Shown: piece after piece, positions 35,418 through 43,441 of the stretch
How positions within the stretch are numbered: position 1 is the stretch's first letter
Layout: every line of letters begins with the position of its first letter
Assembly: GCA_050331095.1 (NCBI GenBank)
Contig: JBHJHE010000022.1
Coordinates: 1 to 64,000 of the forward strand
Source of the DNA: MED-G105 sp050331095
GTDB lineage: Bacteria; Pseudomonadota; Alphaproteobacteria; Caulobacterales; Parvularculaceae
Direction: 5' to 3'
DNA length: 64,000 bases
Translations under genes and position numbers: made by a program
The notes under the pieces: generated by a model
Told to the model about the DNA's origin: nothing
Database searches by the model: none
Seen by the model: only the letters and a program-made list of their open reading frames with translations

Positions 35418-37300
35418 CCGCCAGCCGCGGCCGGCGCGTTCTCGCGTTTTTTCAGCCAGGCGAGTAGAACGGCGAGCGTCGCGGGCGTGACGCCCTCAAG
35501 CCGGCCCGCCTGGCCCAACGCCGCCGGCCGCGCTTCGACAAGCCGCTGGCGGGCCTCGTTCGAGAGGCCTTTGATTTCCGCGTAAGGAGCATCCGGGGGC
35601 AGGCGCAGCGCCTCGTCCTTTTTAAAGGCGATGATGTCAGCCTCCTGCCGATCGAGATACCCCGAGTAAAGCGCATCGATTTCGACCTGCTCGCGCACGG
35701 CCGCAGGCCACTCGGCGAGCGCGGGCCAGATCCCCGCAAGCCGGTCAAGCGTGACGTTCGGCAGGGACAGGAGCTCAAGGACGTTCCTCCGCCGGCCGTC
35801 CTGATTGAGCTTCAAACCCCGGCGGGCGGCCTCGGTGGGGGAGAGGTCGTGGGCGCGGGCGAACGCGCGGGCGTCGTCAAGGGCCTCTTGTTTCACGTGA
35901 AACGCCGCCGCCCGCGCCGCGCCGACGAGGCCCAGCGCGACGCCCCGCGGCGTCAGGCGTTGATCGGCGTTGTCGGCGCGCAGCGTTAACCGATACTCGG
36001 CCCGGCTCGTGAACATGCGATAGGGCTCGCTGACCCCGCGCGTGACGAGATCGTCGATCATGACGCCGAGATAGCCCTCGGCGCGATCGAAAAGAACGCC
36101 GTCTTCTCCAGCGGCGCGGCGCGCGGCGTTCAGGCCCGCAATAAGCCCTTGGGCCGCCGCCTCTTCATAGCCCGTGGTGCCGTTGATCTGGCCGGCGAAG
36201 AAAAGCCCGGGCGCCGCTTTCGTTTCCAGCGTCGGCCAGACGCTGCGCGGATCGACGTAGTCGTATTCAATCGCGTAGCCGTGGCGGACGACGCGCGCGG
36301 CCTCAAGGCCGGGGATCGTGCGCAGGAAGGCGTCTTGCGCGTCCCGCGGCAACGACGTCGAGACACCGTTCGGATAGACGAGCGGATCGTCGAGCCCCTC
36401 GGGCTCCAGGAAAATCTGGTGACTTTCCTTCTCGGCGAAGCGAACGACCTTGTCTTCGATCGACGGGCAGTAGCGGGGGCCGCGTCCGGCGATCGCGCCG
36501 CCGTACACGGCTGAACGCGACAGGTTCTCCTCGATGACGCGGTGCGTCTCGCGGGTCGTGTGGGTGACGCCGCAAGCGACCTGCGGGACGTCGATCCTTT
36601 CCGTCAGAAACGAGAACGGAACCGGGTCGGCGTCGGCGCGCTGCATGTCGAGGCTCGACCAGTCGATCGTGCGGCCGTCGAGCCGCGGGGGCGTCCCCGT
36701 TTTCAAACGGGCGAGGGGGAGGTCATAGGCCGAGAGCCGCTCCGCGAGGCGGATCGCCGGCGCTTCGCCGACGCGCCCCGCCGGCGTGCGCGTCTCGCCG
36801 ATATGGATGACGCCGCGCAGGAACGTGCCCGCGGTGAGGACCACCGCGCCCGCTGAGATGCGGCGTCCGTCGGCGCAAACGATCCCCTCCACGCGCCCCG
36901 CTGGAGTTTCACGTGAAACGATCAGATCGTCGACGGACGTCTCCAAGACGTCGAGATTGGCGATCGCCGCGATCTCAGCCTGCATCGCGGCGCGGTAGAG
37001 CGCCCGATCGGCCTGGGCCCGCGGACCACGCACCGCCGGGCCTTTCGATCGGTTCAGGAGCCGGAACTGTATCCCTGCGCGGTCAATGACGCGGCCCATC
37101 AATCCGTCGAGCGCGTCGACCTCGCGGACGAGATGGCCTTTGCCGAGGCCGCCGATCGCGGGGTTGCACGACATCTCGCCGATCGTCGCGCGCTTGTGCG
37201 TCGCGAGCAGCGTGCGCGCGCCGACCCGCGCCGCGGCGGCGGCCGCTTCGCACCCGGCGTGTCCGCCGCCGATCACGATGACGTCGTAGGCGTCCGCCAC
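35414..37300 (-). CDS. mnmG: tRNA uridine-5-carboxymethylaminomethyl(34) synthesis enzyme MnmG
   Basis: 628 aa from GTG 37300, which has GGAG 7 bases upstream; a TTG at 37327 gives 637 aa but has no RBS. FAD-binding start YDVIVIGGGHAGCEAA, then SCNPAIGGLGKGH, RLLNRSKGPAVRGPRAQADR, LKTGTPPRLDG, and the C-terminal GAB/Mnm-binding part with IEGVTPA-like GRLEGVTPATLA. With MnmE it makes cmnm5U34 in tRNA anticodons. Two parS sites are embedded. Its TGA overlaps the rsmG start. Confidence 0.96.
   Translation of the reverse strand: MADAYDVIVIGGGHAGCEAAAAAARVGARTLLATHKRATIGEMSCNPAIGGLGKGHLVREVDALDGLMGRVIDRAGIQFRLLNRSKGPAVRGPRAQADRALYRAAMQAEIAAIANLDVLETSVDDLIVSRETPAGRVEGIVCADGRRISAGAVVLTAGTFLRGVIHIGETRTPAGRVGEAPAIRLAERLSAYDLPLARLKTGTPPRLDGRTIDWSSLDMQRADADPVPFSFLTERIDVPQVACGVTHTTRETHRVIEENLSRSAVYGGAIAGRGPRYCPSIEDKVVRFAEKESHQIFLEPEGLDDPLVYPNGVSTSLPRDAQDAFLRTIPGLEAARVVRHGYAIEYDYVDPRSVWPTLETKAAPGLFFAGQINGTTGYEEAAAQGLIAGLNAARRAAGEDGVLFDRAEGYLGVMIDDLVTRGVSEPYRMFTSRAEYRLTLRADNADQRLTPRGVALGLVGAARAAAFHVKQEALDDARAFARAHDLSPTEAARRGLKLNQDGRRRNVLELLSLPNVTLDRLAGIWPALAEWPAAVREQVEIDALYSGYLDRQEADIIAFKKDEALRLPPDAPYAEIKGLSNEARQRLVEARPAALGQAGRLEGVTPATLAVLLAWLKKRENAPAAAGG
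35890..35903. other. parS centromere site 2 (in mnmG)
   Basis: Perfect GTTTCACGTGAAAC, with 5' flanking T (TGTTTCACGTGAAACG). Here the gene reads it in a different frame, as F-H-V-K, unlike the other three sites. Confidence 0.95.
36906..36919. other. parS centromere site 3 (in mnmG)
   Basis: Perfect GTTTCACGTGAAAC within mnmG, read as V-S-R-E-T. Confidence 0.95.
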
Positions 37301-37372
37301 GGCGGCGCTCCGTTCAAGTTCTTCCAAGACGCCGCATATAGAGCTCCTTCGGGCCGAACGCAGCCTCGGCGC

Positions 37373-38731
37373 TTACTTGCCGATGCAAAAGTTCGCGAAC
37401 ACCTCGCCGAGGACGCTCTCGACGTCGACGTCGCCGACGATTTCGCCAAGCTGGCGCGCGGCCATGCGCGCATCCTCGGCGGCGAGCTCCGCGGCGGCCC
37501 CGCCCGCCTCGACGCGCGCTATCGCAGATCGGAGATATCGGAGCGCCCCGTCGACGGCGGCGAGGTGGCGCGCGCGGGTGAGGGGAGCGTCGCCGGCGGC
37601 CGCCGCCCGGTCGGCGAGGATGCGCCCGAGACCGGTTGTTAGCGCGTCGACCCCGTCGCCGGTCTTCGCCGACGTTCGAAAAGACGCGTGCGGACAGCCG
37701 GCCTCGGAACCGATCGCCGCAAGGTCCGATTTGTTGAAGGCCACGAAGTCGCCGTCGCGCAAGAGCGCTCGGGCCGCCGCAGGCGCTTCTTCGTATGTTT
37801 CACGTGAAACGTCGACAACGAGGATCCGGACGTCGGCCGTGGCCGCGGCGTCGAGCGCGCGCCGGACGCCCTCGGCCTCGATTTCGTCGGCGGCGTCGCG
37901 CACGCCCGCCGCGTCGAAGAGCCGGGCCGGCAGGCCGCCGAGCTCGACCCTCGCCTCGATGACGTCGCGGGTCGTGCCCGGCCGATCGGAGACGATGGCC
38001 CGCGCCTCGCCGGCGATCGCGTTCATCAGCGACGATTTCCCGGCGTTCGGGGCGCCCATAAGCGCGACCGTCGCGCCTGTCCGCACCAGCTCGCCCGACG
38101 CCGCGCTCGCCCGCCACGTCGCCAGATGGTCAATAAGAGGCGCGATCGCCGCGCGCGCAGCCGCAGCGCTCGACGCCGGCGCGTCCTCCTCGTCGGGGAA
38201 GTCGATTTCGGCTTCGAAGGCGGCGAGCGCCGCGATCAAGCGACCGCGCCAGCGGGTCGCCGCGGCCGACAGCGCGCCATCGGCCTGGGCGAGCGCCTGG
38301 CGGCGTTGAACGGCGGTCTCCGCGACCAGGAGATCGCCAAGCCCCTCCACCTGGGCGAGGTCCATCTTGCCGTTGATCAGCGCACGGCGGGTGAACTCGC
38401 CGGCGTCGGCTGGCCTCGCGCCCATGGCGCTCAGGCAGTCGTAAAGCCCGGCCTCGACGGCCGCGGAGCCGTGCGCATGAAGTTCGACGACGTCTTCGCC
38501 CGTGAAACTTGCAGGGCCCGGGAAGAAGAGGGTGAGCGCGCGGTCGACGACGTCGCCGTCCCGAGGATCCCTCAGGATCGCTACGCGCGCGACGCGGGCC
38601 GCCCCAACGGCGCCGGACAGTTTTCGGAGAATGTCGGCGGCTCCCGGTCCACTGATCCGGATGACGCTGACGCCGGCGCGGCCGGCTCCGGAAGCGCGCG
38701 CGAAAATCGTGTCGTCGCGAACGGCGCCCAC
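37373..38731 (-). CDS. mnmE: tRNA modification GTPase MnmE
   Basis: 452 aa, GTG start. N-terminal folate-binding domain (RASGAGRAGVSVIRISGP, FTGEDVVELHAHGS), internal G domain with P-loop GAPNAGKSSLMNAI, switch PGTTRD, DAAGVRD and NKSD, and the conserved C-terminal FANFCIGK with the essential Cys. Partner of MnmG in tRNA wobble-uridine modification. Seven bp after DUF6489 and 72 bp before the chosen mnmG start; carries one parS site. Confidence 0.96.
   Translation of the reverse strand: MGAVRDDTIFARASGAGRAGVSVIRISGPGAADILRKLSGAVGAARVARVAILRDPRDGDVVDRALTLFFPGPASFTGEDVVELHAHGSAAVEAGLYDCLSAMGARPADAGEFTRRALINGKMDLAQVEGLGDLLVAETAVQRRQALAQADGALSAAATRWRGRLIAALAAFEAEIDFPDEEDAPASSAAAARAAIAPLIDHLATWRASAASGELVRTGATVALMGAPNAGKSSLMNAIAGEARAIVSDRPGTTRDVIEARVELGGLPARLFDAAGVRDAADEIEAEGVRRALDAAATADVRILVVDVSRETYEEAPAAARALLRDGDFVAFNKSDLAAIGSEAGCPHASFRTSAKTGDGVDALTTGLGRILADRAAAAGDAPLTRARHLAAVDGALRYLRSAIARVEAGGAAAELAAEDARMAARQLGEIVGDVDVESVLGEVFANFCIGK
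37797..37810. other. parS centromere site 4 (in mnmE)
   Basis: Perfect GTTTCACGTGAAAC (flanked as TGTTTCACGTGAAACG) in the G domain of mnmE, read as V-S-R-E-T. Confidence 0.95.
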
Positions 38732-38737
38732 TGAGCC

Positions 38738-38989
38738 CTACTTTTTAGTCGGGCCGGTTGAGTTGGCCATCGCCGCCATTACGAGGCCCTGGAACGCTTC
38801 CACGCCCTTGCCGCTCATCTCGATCCACTGCTTTACGAACCGCTCCGGATCGGCGAGCGTGTCGAGATTGTCTTTCGCCCGGCGGGTCATTTCGTCGACG
38901 ACCATCGCGTTAAGCGGCGCGACGTCGGGCATGCCGAGGAACGCGCGCGCCTCTTCCGGGGTGCAGTCGATATTGATCGTCAAGCGCAT
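38738..38989 (-). CDS. DUF6489 family protein
   Basis: 83 aa from ATG 38989. MRLTINIDCTPEEARAFLG, then VVDEMTRRAKDNLDTL and KQWIEMSGKGVEAFQGL are the conserved blocks of DUF6489, a small alphaproteobacterial family that sits just before mnmE. Soluble, mostly helical; function unknown. Likely first gene of the mnmE-mnmG-rsmG-parAB unit. Confidence 0.85.
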   Translation of the reverse strand: MRLTINIDCTPEEARAFLGMPDVAPLNAMVVDEMTRRAKDNLDTLADPERFVKQWIEMSGKGVEAFQGLVMAAMANSTGPTKK

Positions 38990-39201
38990 CCGAGTACTCC
39001 CTAACCGCGCCGTAGCCACCTTATGGCGCAGCGGCGAATATCGTCGCAACGCGCTGAACTTCCGGTGAATTCGCGAAGAATAGCCGCGCCCGGCGCAACT
39101 TGCCCGAGACCGCCCCCTAGAACAACGCAGGCGTGAACGAGCGTGTTTTGGCTCGCGCGCGAAAGCTTGCGATACAAGTTTCGGGGATAAAGGAAATTCG
39201 T

Positions 39202-39942
39202 ATGCGTATTCGTTTTCTCGTCGCCGCTCTCGCGACGCTCGCAACGCCGGCCGCCGCCCAACAGTCGTTGAACGCCTCATCCGAGCGGGCCTCGATCGCA
39301 CGGCCGGTCGTGGAGCTGTTCACGTCCCAGAGCTGTTCATCTTGTCCGCCAGCGGACCAAGTTCTCGCCGATCTCGCGAGCGGCGACGACGTCGTCGCCC
39401 TCAGCTGGCACGTGGACTACTGGAACAATCTGAGCGTCGGGTCGCGTGGGCGCTGGCGCGATCCGTTTTCATCAGCCGCGAACACGGAACGCCAGCGCGA
39501 CTACAATCGCCGTCTGCGCGGCGCCGCCCGCGTTTACACCCCGCAAATCGTCGTCAACGCGGCGACGGAGACTGTCGGCTCGCGCCGCGCCGCCGTCTGG
39601 CAGCTCGTTGACGAAGCAGCGTCTAAGCTTCCCGAGATCGGCGTCGACGCCCGCTTGGAAGGACGAGAGGTCGCCTTCGACGTCTCCGGCGCGCCGTCGG
39701 GACTTCGGGCCGCTATCGTCATGTTCAAAAAAACGACGCGCACGCCCGTCGGCGGCGGCGAGAACGCCGGCGAACGGCTCACGAACGCCAATGTCGTCGT
39801 TGAAATGAAGCCGCTTGGCGAGATCGCCGGCCCGTCGACGTTCACCGTTGACGCGCCGTCTGCGGAGAATGGCTGCGCGCTCATCCTCAGCAAACCAAAC
39901 GGCGAGATTTTCGCTGGCGCTTATTGTCCGTCAGCCGCCTGA
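39202..39942 (+). CDS. DUF1223 thioredoxin-fold periplasmic protein
   Basis: 246 aa from ATG 39202, after AAGGAAATTCGT. Signal peptide MRIRFLVAALATLATPAAAQ. VVELFTSQSCSSCPPAD carries a CxxC (Cys45/48) as in DUF1223, followed by ALSWHVDYWN and VYTPQIVVN. Predicted secreted oxidoreductase-like protein; biological role not established. Convergent with rho. Confidence 0.88.
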   Translation: MRIRFLVAALATLATPAAAQQSLNASSERASIARPVVELFTSQSCSSCPPADQVLADLASGDDVVALSWHVDYWNNLSVGSRGRWRDPFSSAANTERQRDYNRRLRGAARVYTPQIVVNAATETVGSRRAAVWQLVDEAASKLPEIGVDARLEGREVAFDVSGAPSGLRAAIVMFKKTTRTPVGGGENAGERLTNANVVVEMKPLGEIAGPSTFTVDAPSAENGCALILSKPNGEIFAGAYCPSAA

Positions 39943-39967
39943 ACGCCGGGCTCCGCGCAAGCGGAAA

Positions 39968-41254
39968 TCACGTGTTCATTGAGTCGAAGAAATCGCCATT
40001 GGTTTTCGTCTGGCGGAGTTTGTCGATGAGGAACTCGACGGCGTCCGTCGTTCCCATCGGCGACAGGATCCGGCGCAGAACGAAGACTTTCTGTAGATCC
40101 GACTTCGCGACGAGAAGGTCTTCCTTCCGCGTGCCCGATTTCGCGATGTCGATCGCCGGATAGACGCGCTTGTCGGCGACCTTCCGGTCCAGAACTATCT
40201 CCGAGTTGCCGGTGCCTTTGAACTCTTCGAAAATGACTTCGTCCATCTTCGAACCGGTTTCGATAAGCGCCGTTGCGATGATCGTTAGCGAGCCGCCTTC
40301 TTCGATGTTCCGGGCAGCCCCGAAAAAACGCTTTGGGCGCTGAAGAGCGTTGGCGTCGACGCCACCCGTCAGCACCTTGCCCGAAGACGGAACGACGGTG
40401 TTGTAGGCGCGCCCGAGACGCGTAATGGAGTCGAGCAGGATTACGACGTCGCGCCCGTGTTCGACGAGGCGCTTGGCTTTTTCGATCACCATTTCGGCGA
40501 CGGCTACGTGGCGTGAGGCCGGCTCGTCGAACGTCGACGACACGACTTCGCCGCGCACGGAGCGCTGCATGTCCGTCACTTCCTCGGGCCGTTCGTCAAT
40601 GAGAAGGACGATGAGATAACACTCGGGGTGATTCATCGCGATTGAATGCGCGATGTTCTGGAGCATCACCGTCTTGCCGGACCGCGGCTGCGCGACGATC
40701 AACGCCCGCTTGCCCTTGCCTAGCGGCGACACGAGATCGATAACGCGCGCGGACAAATCCCGTTTCTTGCCCTCGACCTCGTCGACCTCCATCCGGAAAC
40801 GTTCGTCCGGATAAAGCGGGGTCAGATTGTCGAAGTGGACTTTGTGGCGCGCTTTCTCCGGGTCTTCGAAATTGATCTCGCTGACTTTCAGCAAGGCGAA
40901 GTACCGTTCGCCGTCTTTCGGGCTACGGATCTCTCCAGTGACCGTGTCGCCGGTGCGCAACGCAAAGCGGCGGATCTGCGAAGGCGACAGGTAGATGTCG
41001 TCGGGACCGGGCAGATAGTTCGCCTCGGGCGCGCGCAGGAAGCCGAAGCCGTCGGACAACACTTCTAAGACGCCGCCGCCGGAGATTTCGACCTCGCGGT
41101 CGGCGAGCTCCTTCAGGATCGCGAAAAGCATGTCCTGTTTGCGCATTGTCGAGGCGTTTTCGACCTCGACGTTCTCCGCAAAAGACAAGAGCTCCGCAGG
41201 CGATTTTTCCTTGAGCTCGTCAAGGCTCATTTTGTCTGGGATCATGATGTTCAC
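39968..41254 (-). CDS. rho: Transcription termination factor Rho
   Basis: 428 aa. N-terminal RNA-binding domain (GVLEVLSDGFGFLRAPEANY), ATPase with Walker A IVAQPRSGKTVMLQ, LLIDERPEEVTDM, ILLDSITRLGRAYN, and the Q/R-loop region GGSLTIIATAL, then KRVYPAIDIAKSGTRKE. Normal length for alphaproteobacterial Rho (~420 aa) without the extended N-terminal insert. Downstream of hemE-hemJ with a 217-bp leader. Confidence 0.97.
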   Translation of the reverse strand: MNIMIPDKMSLDELKEKSPAELLSFAENVEVENASTMRKQDMLFAILKELADREVEISGGGVLEVLSDGFGFLRAPEANYLPGPDDIYLSPSQIRRFALRTGDTVTGEIRSPKDGERYFALLKVSEINFEDPEKARHKVHFDNLTPLYPDERFRMEVDEVEGKKRDLSARVIDLVSPLGKGKRALIVAQPRSGKTVMLQNIAHSIAMNHPECYLIVLLIDERPEEVTDMQRSVRGEVVSSTFDEPASRHVAVAEMVIEKAKRLVEHGRDVVILLDSITRLGRAYNTVVPSSGKVLTGGVDANALQRPKRFFGAARNIEEGGSLTIIATALIETGSKMDEVIFEEFKGTGNSEIVLDRKVADKRVYPAIDIAKSGTRKEDLLVAKSDLQKVFVLRRILSPMGTTDAVEFLIDKLRQTKTNGDFFDSMNT

Positions 41255-41471
41255 TCAGGCCCGCGGCATGCAGGCGGAGGATGGCGCGGCTTAGACGCGC
41301 CGCGTCGTTTGGTGGGTACTGCGTTTGGAAAGCAGACGGTTAAGTTGATAACGCGAGGTTTCCCTCGCCGCTCATCAAATCTGTCAACGTCCGGTAAGAA
41401 AACGCTTAGCGACAGCTAAATTGCAACACCATTCGGGTTTTTCAAGCCCTTCGAGCGCCGAAACTCACTCT
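41255..41471 (-). promoter_or_regulatory. rho leader/upstream region
   Basis: The 217 bp between hemJ and rho has no ORF. It contains TTGACA (complement of 41391-41396 area), followed downstream by a perfect GNRA-type hairpin GCGAGG-GAAA-CCTCGC (minus strand, 41353-41368) and AACTTAACCG. This is probably the rho promoter/leader. Rho is commonly autoregulated through its leader, but no attenuator can be proven here. Confidence 0.4.
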
Positions 41472-41918
41472 TCAGAACGGTTTCGCTACGGCGAGGAGAA
41501 CGGCGCCGGCCATCAGGACGAACGGAACCTCGTTCATGATCCGCCAGAATTTCTCCGTCCGCGGCCGCTCGCCGGCTTCAAACCTGCGCCGCGCCGCGCC
41601 GTAAAACCCGTGGACGCCGCTAACGCCGAGGACGAGCAGGAACTTCAACGCAAACCATCCGGAAGCGGCGACGCCGGGATTGATCGCCAGCATCAACAGC
41701 GCCAGCAGCCAGACGGCGACGATCGACGGCGTCATGATGAGCTTGTAGAGCCGCCGCTCCATGGCGACGAACGCAGCCTCGGCCTCGCCGCCCTGCGCCG
41801 CCTGATGGTGATAGACGAAAAGCCGCGGCAGATAGAGCATGCCCGCCATCCAGGCGATGACGGCGATCACATGGACGCCCTTGATCCACGGGTAGGCGGG
41901 CAGAAGAAAATCGAACAT
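41472..41918 (-). CDS. hemJ: Protoporphyrinogen IX oxidase HemJ
   Basis: 148 aa from ATG 41918, starting 13 bp after hemE. Four membrane segments; conserved WIKGVHVIAVIAWMAGMLYL with the essential His, LPRLFVYHHQ, KLIMTPSI, and FLLVLGVSGVHGF. HemJ oxidises protoporphyrinogen to protoporphyrin in bacteria without HemG/HemY. Operon with hemE, same haem pathway. Confidence 0.93.
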   Translation of the reverse strand: MFDFLLPAYPWIKGVHVIAVIAWMAGMLYLPRLFVYHHQAAQGGEAEAAFVAMERRLYKLIMTPSIVAVWLLALLMLAINPGVAASGWFALKFLLVLGVSGVHGFYGAARRRFEAGERPRTEKFWRIMNEVPFVLMAGAVLLAVAKPF

Positions 41919-41931
41919 GCGCCGGCGGTTC

Positions 41932-42984
41932 TCAGGCGCGTCCGCGGACGACGTCGACAAGACGCCCGACATTCTCGGGCGGCGTGTCGGGCGTCAGTCC
42001 ATGGCCCGCATTGAAAATGTACGGCGTCCCTTCGAACGTGCGCACAAGCTCCCGCGCCGCCGTCTCCATAATCTCGCCGCCTGCAACGATCGCCATGGGA
42101 TCAAGGCCGCCCTGGACGACCGCGTGCTGGCTCAGATTCTCCCGCGCCCATGACCACGGCATGGCGAAATCGATCCCGACCGCGTCGCAGACGTCCAGCG
42201 CCGCGTACTCGCGCGCCATCGGCCCAACGCCTTTGGCGAACAGAATGATCGGAACCTCCGGGTGCCCCCGCTTCACGCCTTCGGCGACGCGGCGCAACGG
42301 ATCAATGGAAACGAACCGCAGAAAGTCCGTCGGCAGGCCGCCGGCCCACGTGTCGAAGAGCTGCACCGCCTGCGCGCCGGCTTCGATCTGACGGTTGAGA
42401 TACTCAATTGTGGTGTCGGTGAGGAGTTCGAGAACGTTCGCGAGAAACGCCCGGTCGTCCGCCGAATAGAACAATCGCCGCAAGGCGCTCGGATCCCCGC
42501 CTCCGCGGCCGGCGATCATATAGGTCGCGACGGTCCAGGGGGCGCCGGCGAAACCGATGAGCGCCGTCGCCGGCGGCAGGGCGGTCCGGGTCAGGCGCAC
42601 CGTTTCGTAAACCGCCGCCAGCATATCGTGAATTCGATCCGGACGGAGATTATTGAGAACCTCGGGCGACAAGGTCGGCTCAAGCTTCGGTCCCTCGCCT
42701 GCTTCGAAGGACAGGTTTTGTCCGAGGGCGTGCGGCAACAACAGAATGTCCGCAAAGAGGATCGCGGCATCGAAGCGGTATCGCCGGATCGGCTGTATCG
42801 TTACTTCCGACGCCATCTCCGGCGCATAACAAAGATCGAGGAACGAACCCGCTTTCTCCCGAAGAGCGCGATACTCAGGCAGATAACGCCCGGCCTGACG
42901 CATGAGCCAGATGGGCGGGGTCGACGACTGGTCTCCCCGCAACGTGCGGAGGAATGGCGAGAGCGCTGTATCCATGGCCACCAT
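41932..42984 (-). CDS. hemE: Uroporphyrinogen decarboxylase HemE
   Basis: 350 aa from ATG 42984 (ATG 42975 also possible). PPIWLMRQAGRYLPEYRALR is the family signature, followed by ILFADILLLPHALGQ, GFAGAPWTVATYMI, LFDTWAGGL and FNAGHGLTPDTPPENV. Decarboxylates uroporphyrinogen III to coproporphyrinogen III. Its promoter region holds a CtrA box, and hemE borders the origin as in Caulobacter. Confidence 0.97.
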   Translation of the reverse strand: MVAMDTALSPFLRTLRGDQSSTPPIWLMRQAGRYLPEYRALREKAGSFLDLCYAPEMASEVTIQPIRRYRFDAAILFADILLLPHALGQNLSFEAGEGPKLEPTLSPEVLNNLRPDRIHDMLAAVYETVRLTRTALPPATALIGFAGAPWTVATYMIAGRGGGDPSALRRLFYSADDRAFLANVLELLTDTTIEYLNRQIEAGAQAVQLFDTWAGGLPTDFLRFVSIDPLRRVAEGVKRGHPEVPIILFAKGVGPMAREYAALDVCDAVGIDFAMPWSWARENLSQHAVVQGGLDPMAIVAGGEIMETAARELVRTFEGTPYIFNAGHGLTPDTPPENVGRLVDVVRGRA

Positions 42985-43441
42985 GGACCCTAGAATCGAA
43001 CGAAAATCAAATAATTAAGAAAGGGTTAAAGGGGCTGAATCCCGAGGAAAAATCGGCCCAGCTACTTTCGCCGCCGTTCTCCGACGGGTTTCCCCACGGG
43101 TTCCGCCAGTGGAAAGACGCCCTCGCGATCTCGGGGAAAACCGGTCGCTCGCCGGGCGCTGGCTCGCATCACGCGTCGATCGAAGCTGGGGATGATCGAA
43201 CGTCAGGCGAAAGGTTGGAAAAAACTGCTGGAGGAACGTTGGCGCGGCTATCCCGGTTTTCCCGATGGGGAGGGCTGGGGCGCCGGCTCGGCGAACTGAC
43301 CGGGAAAGATCGCTTGACCACGGCCATACCGGATTTGGCGCCCGAGATTCACATAAGTTACACAAGGCGGCGGTCGGGCCAGGCAGTCCGGCCAGGCGGG
43401 CGCGACCTCCGGCGACGGCGCGAAAAGGCGAGCGACGAAAG
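42985..43441. other. Putative chromosome origin region (hemE / PPSR gap)
   Basis: About 457 bases without a credible gene between divergent hemE and the PPSR gene, the synteny of the Caulobacter origin. It has an AT-rich segment next to hemE, a perfect CtrA box (43015-43029), an 11-bp inverted repeat GGGAAAACCGG (43134-43144) / CCGGTTTTCCC (43253-43263), a third similar ACCGGGAAA near 43300, and only weak DnaA-like words (TTTCCCCAC near 43090, TGGGGATGA near 43190). Assignment rests on synteny plus the CtrA site. Confidence 0.65.
43015..43029. promoter_or_regulatory. CtrA binding site (TTAA-N7-TTAA)
   Basis: TTAAGAAAGGGTTAA, an exact full CtrA box, 31 bp upstream of the hemE start. In Caulobacter, CtrA binds boxes in this same intergenic region, blocks replication initiation and represses the hemE-side promoter. 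I saw no other exact N7 box in the window by eye. Confidence 0.8.

Noticed and set aside
42985..43441. Strong DnaA-box cluster in the origin candidate
   Set aside because: Only weak matches (two or more mismatches to TTATCCACA) were found, so no box was annotated.
43265..43441. N-terminal extension of the PPSR gene into the origin
   Set aside because: The extension is Arg/Pro-rich and unlike the family; ATG 43442 starts the conserved protein.
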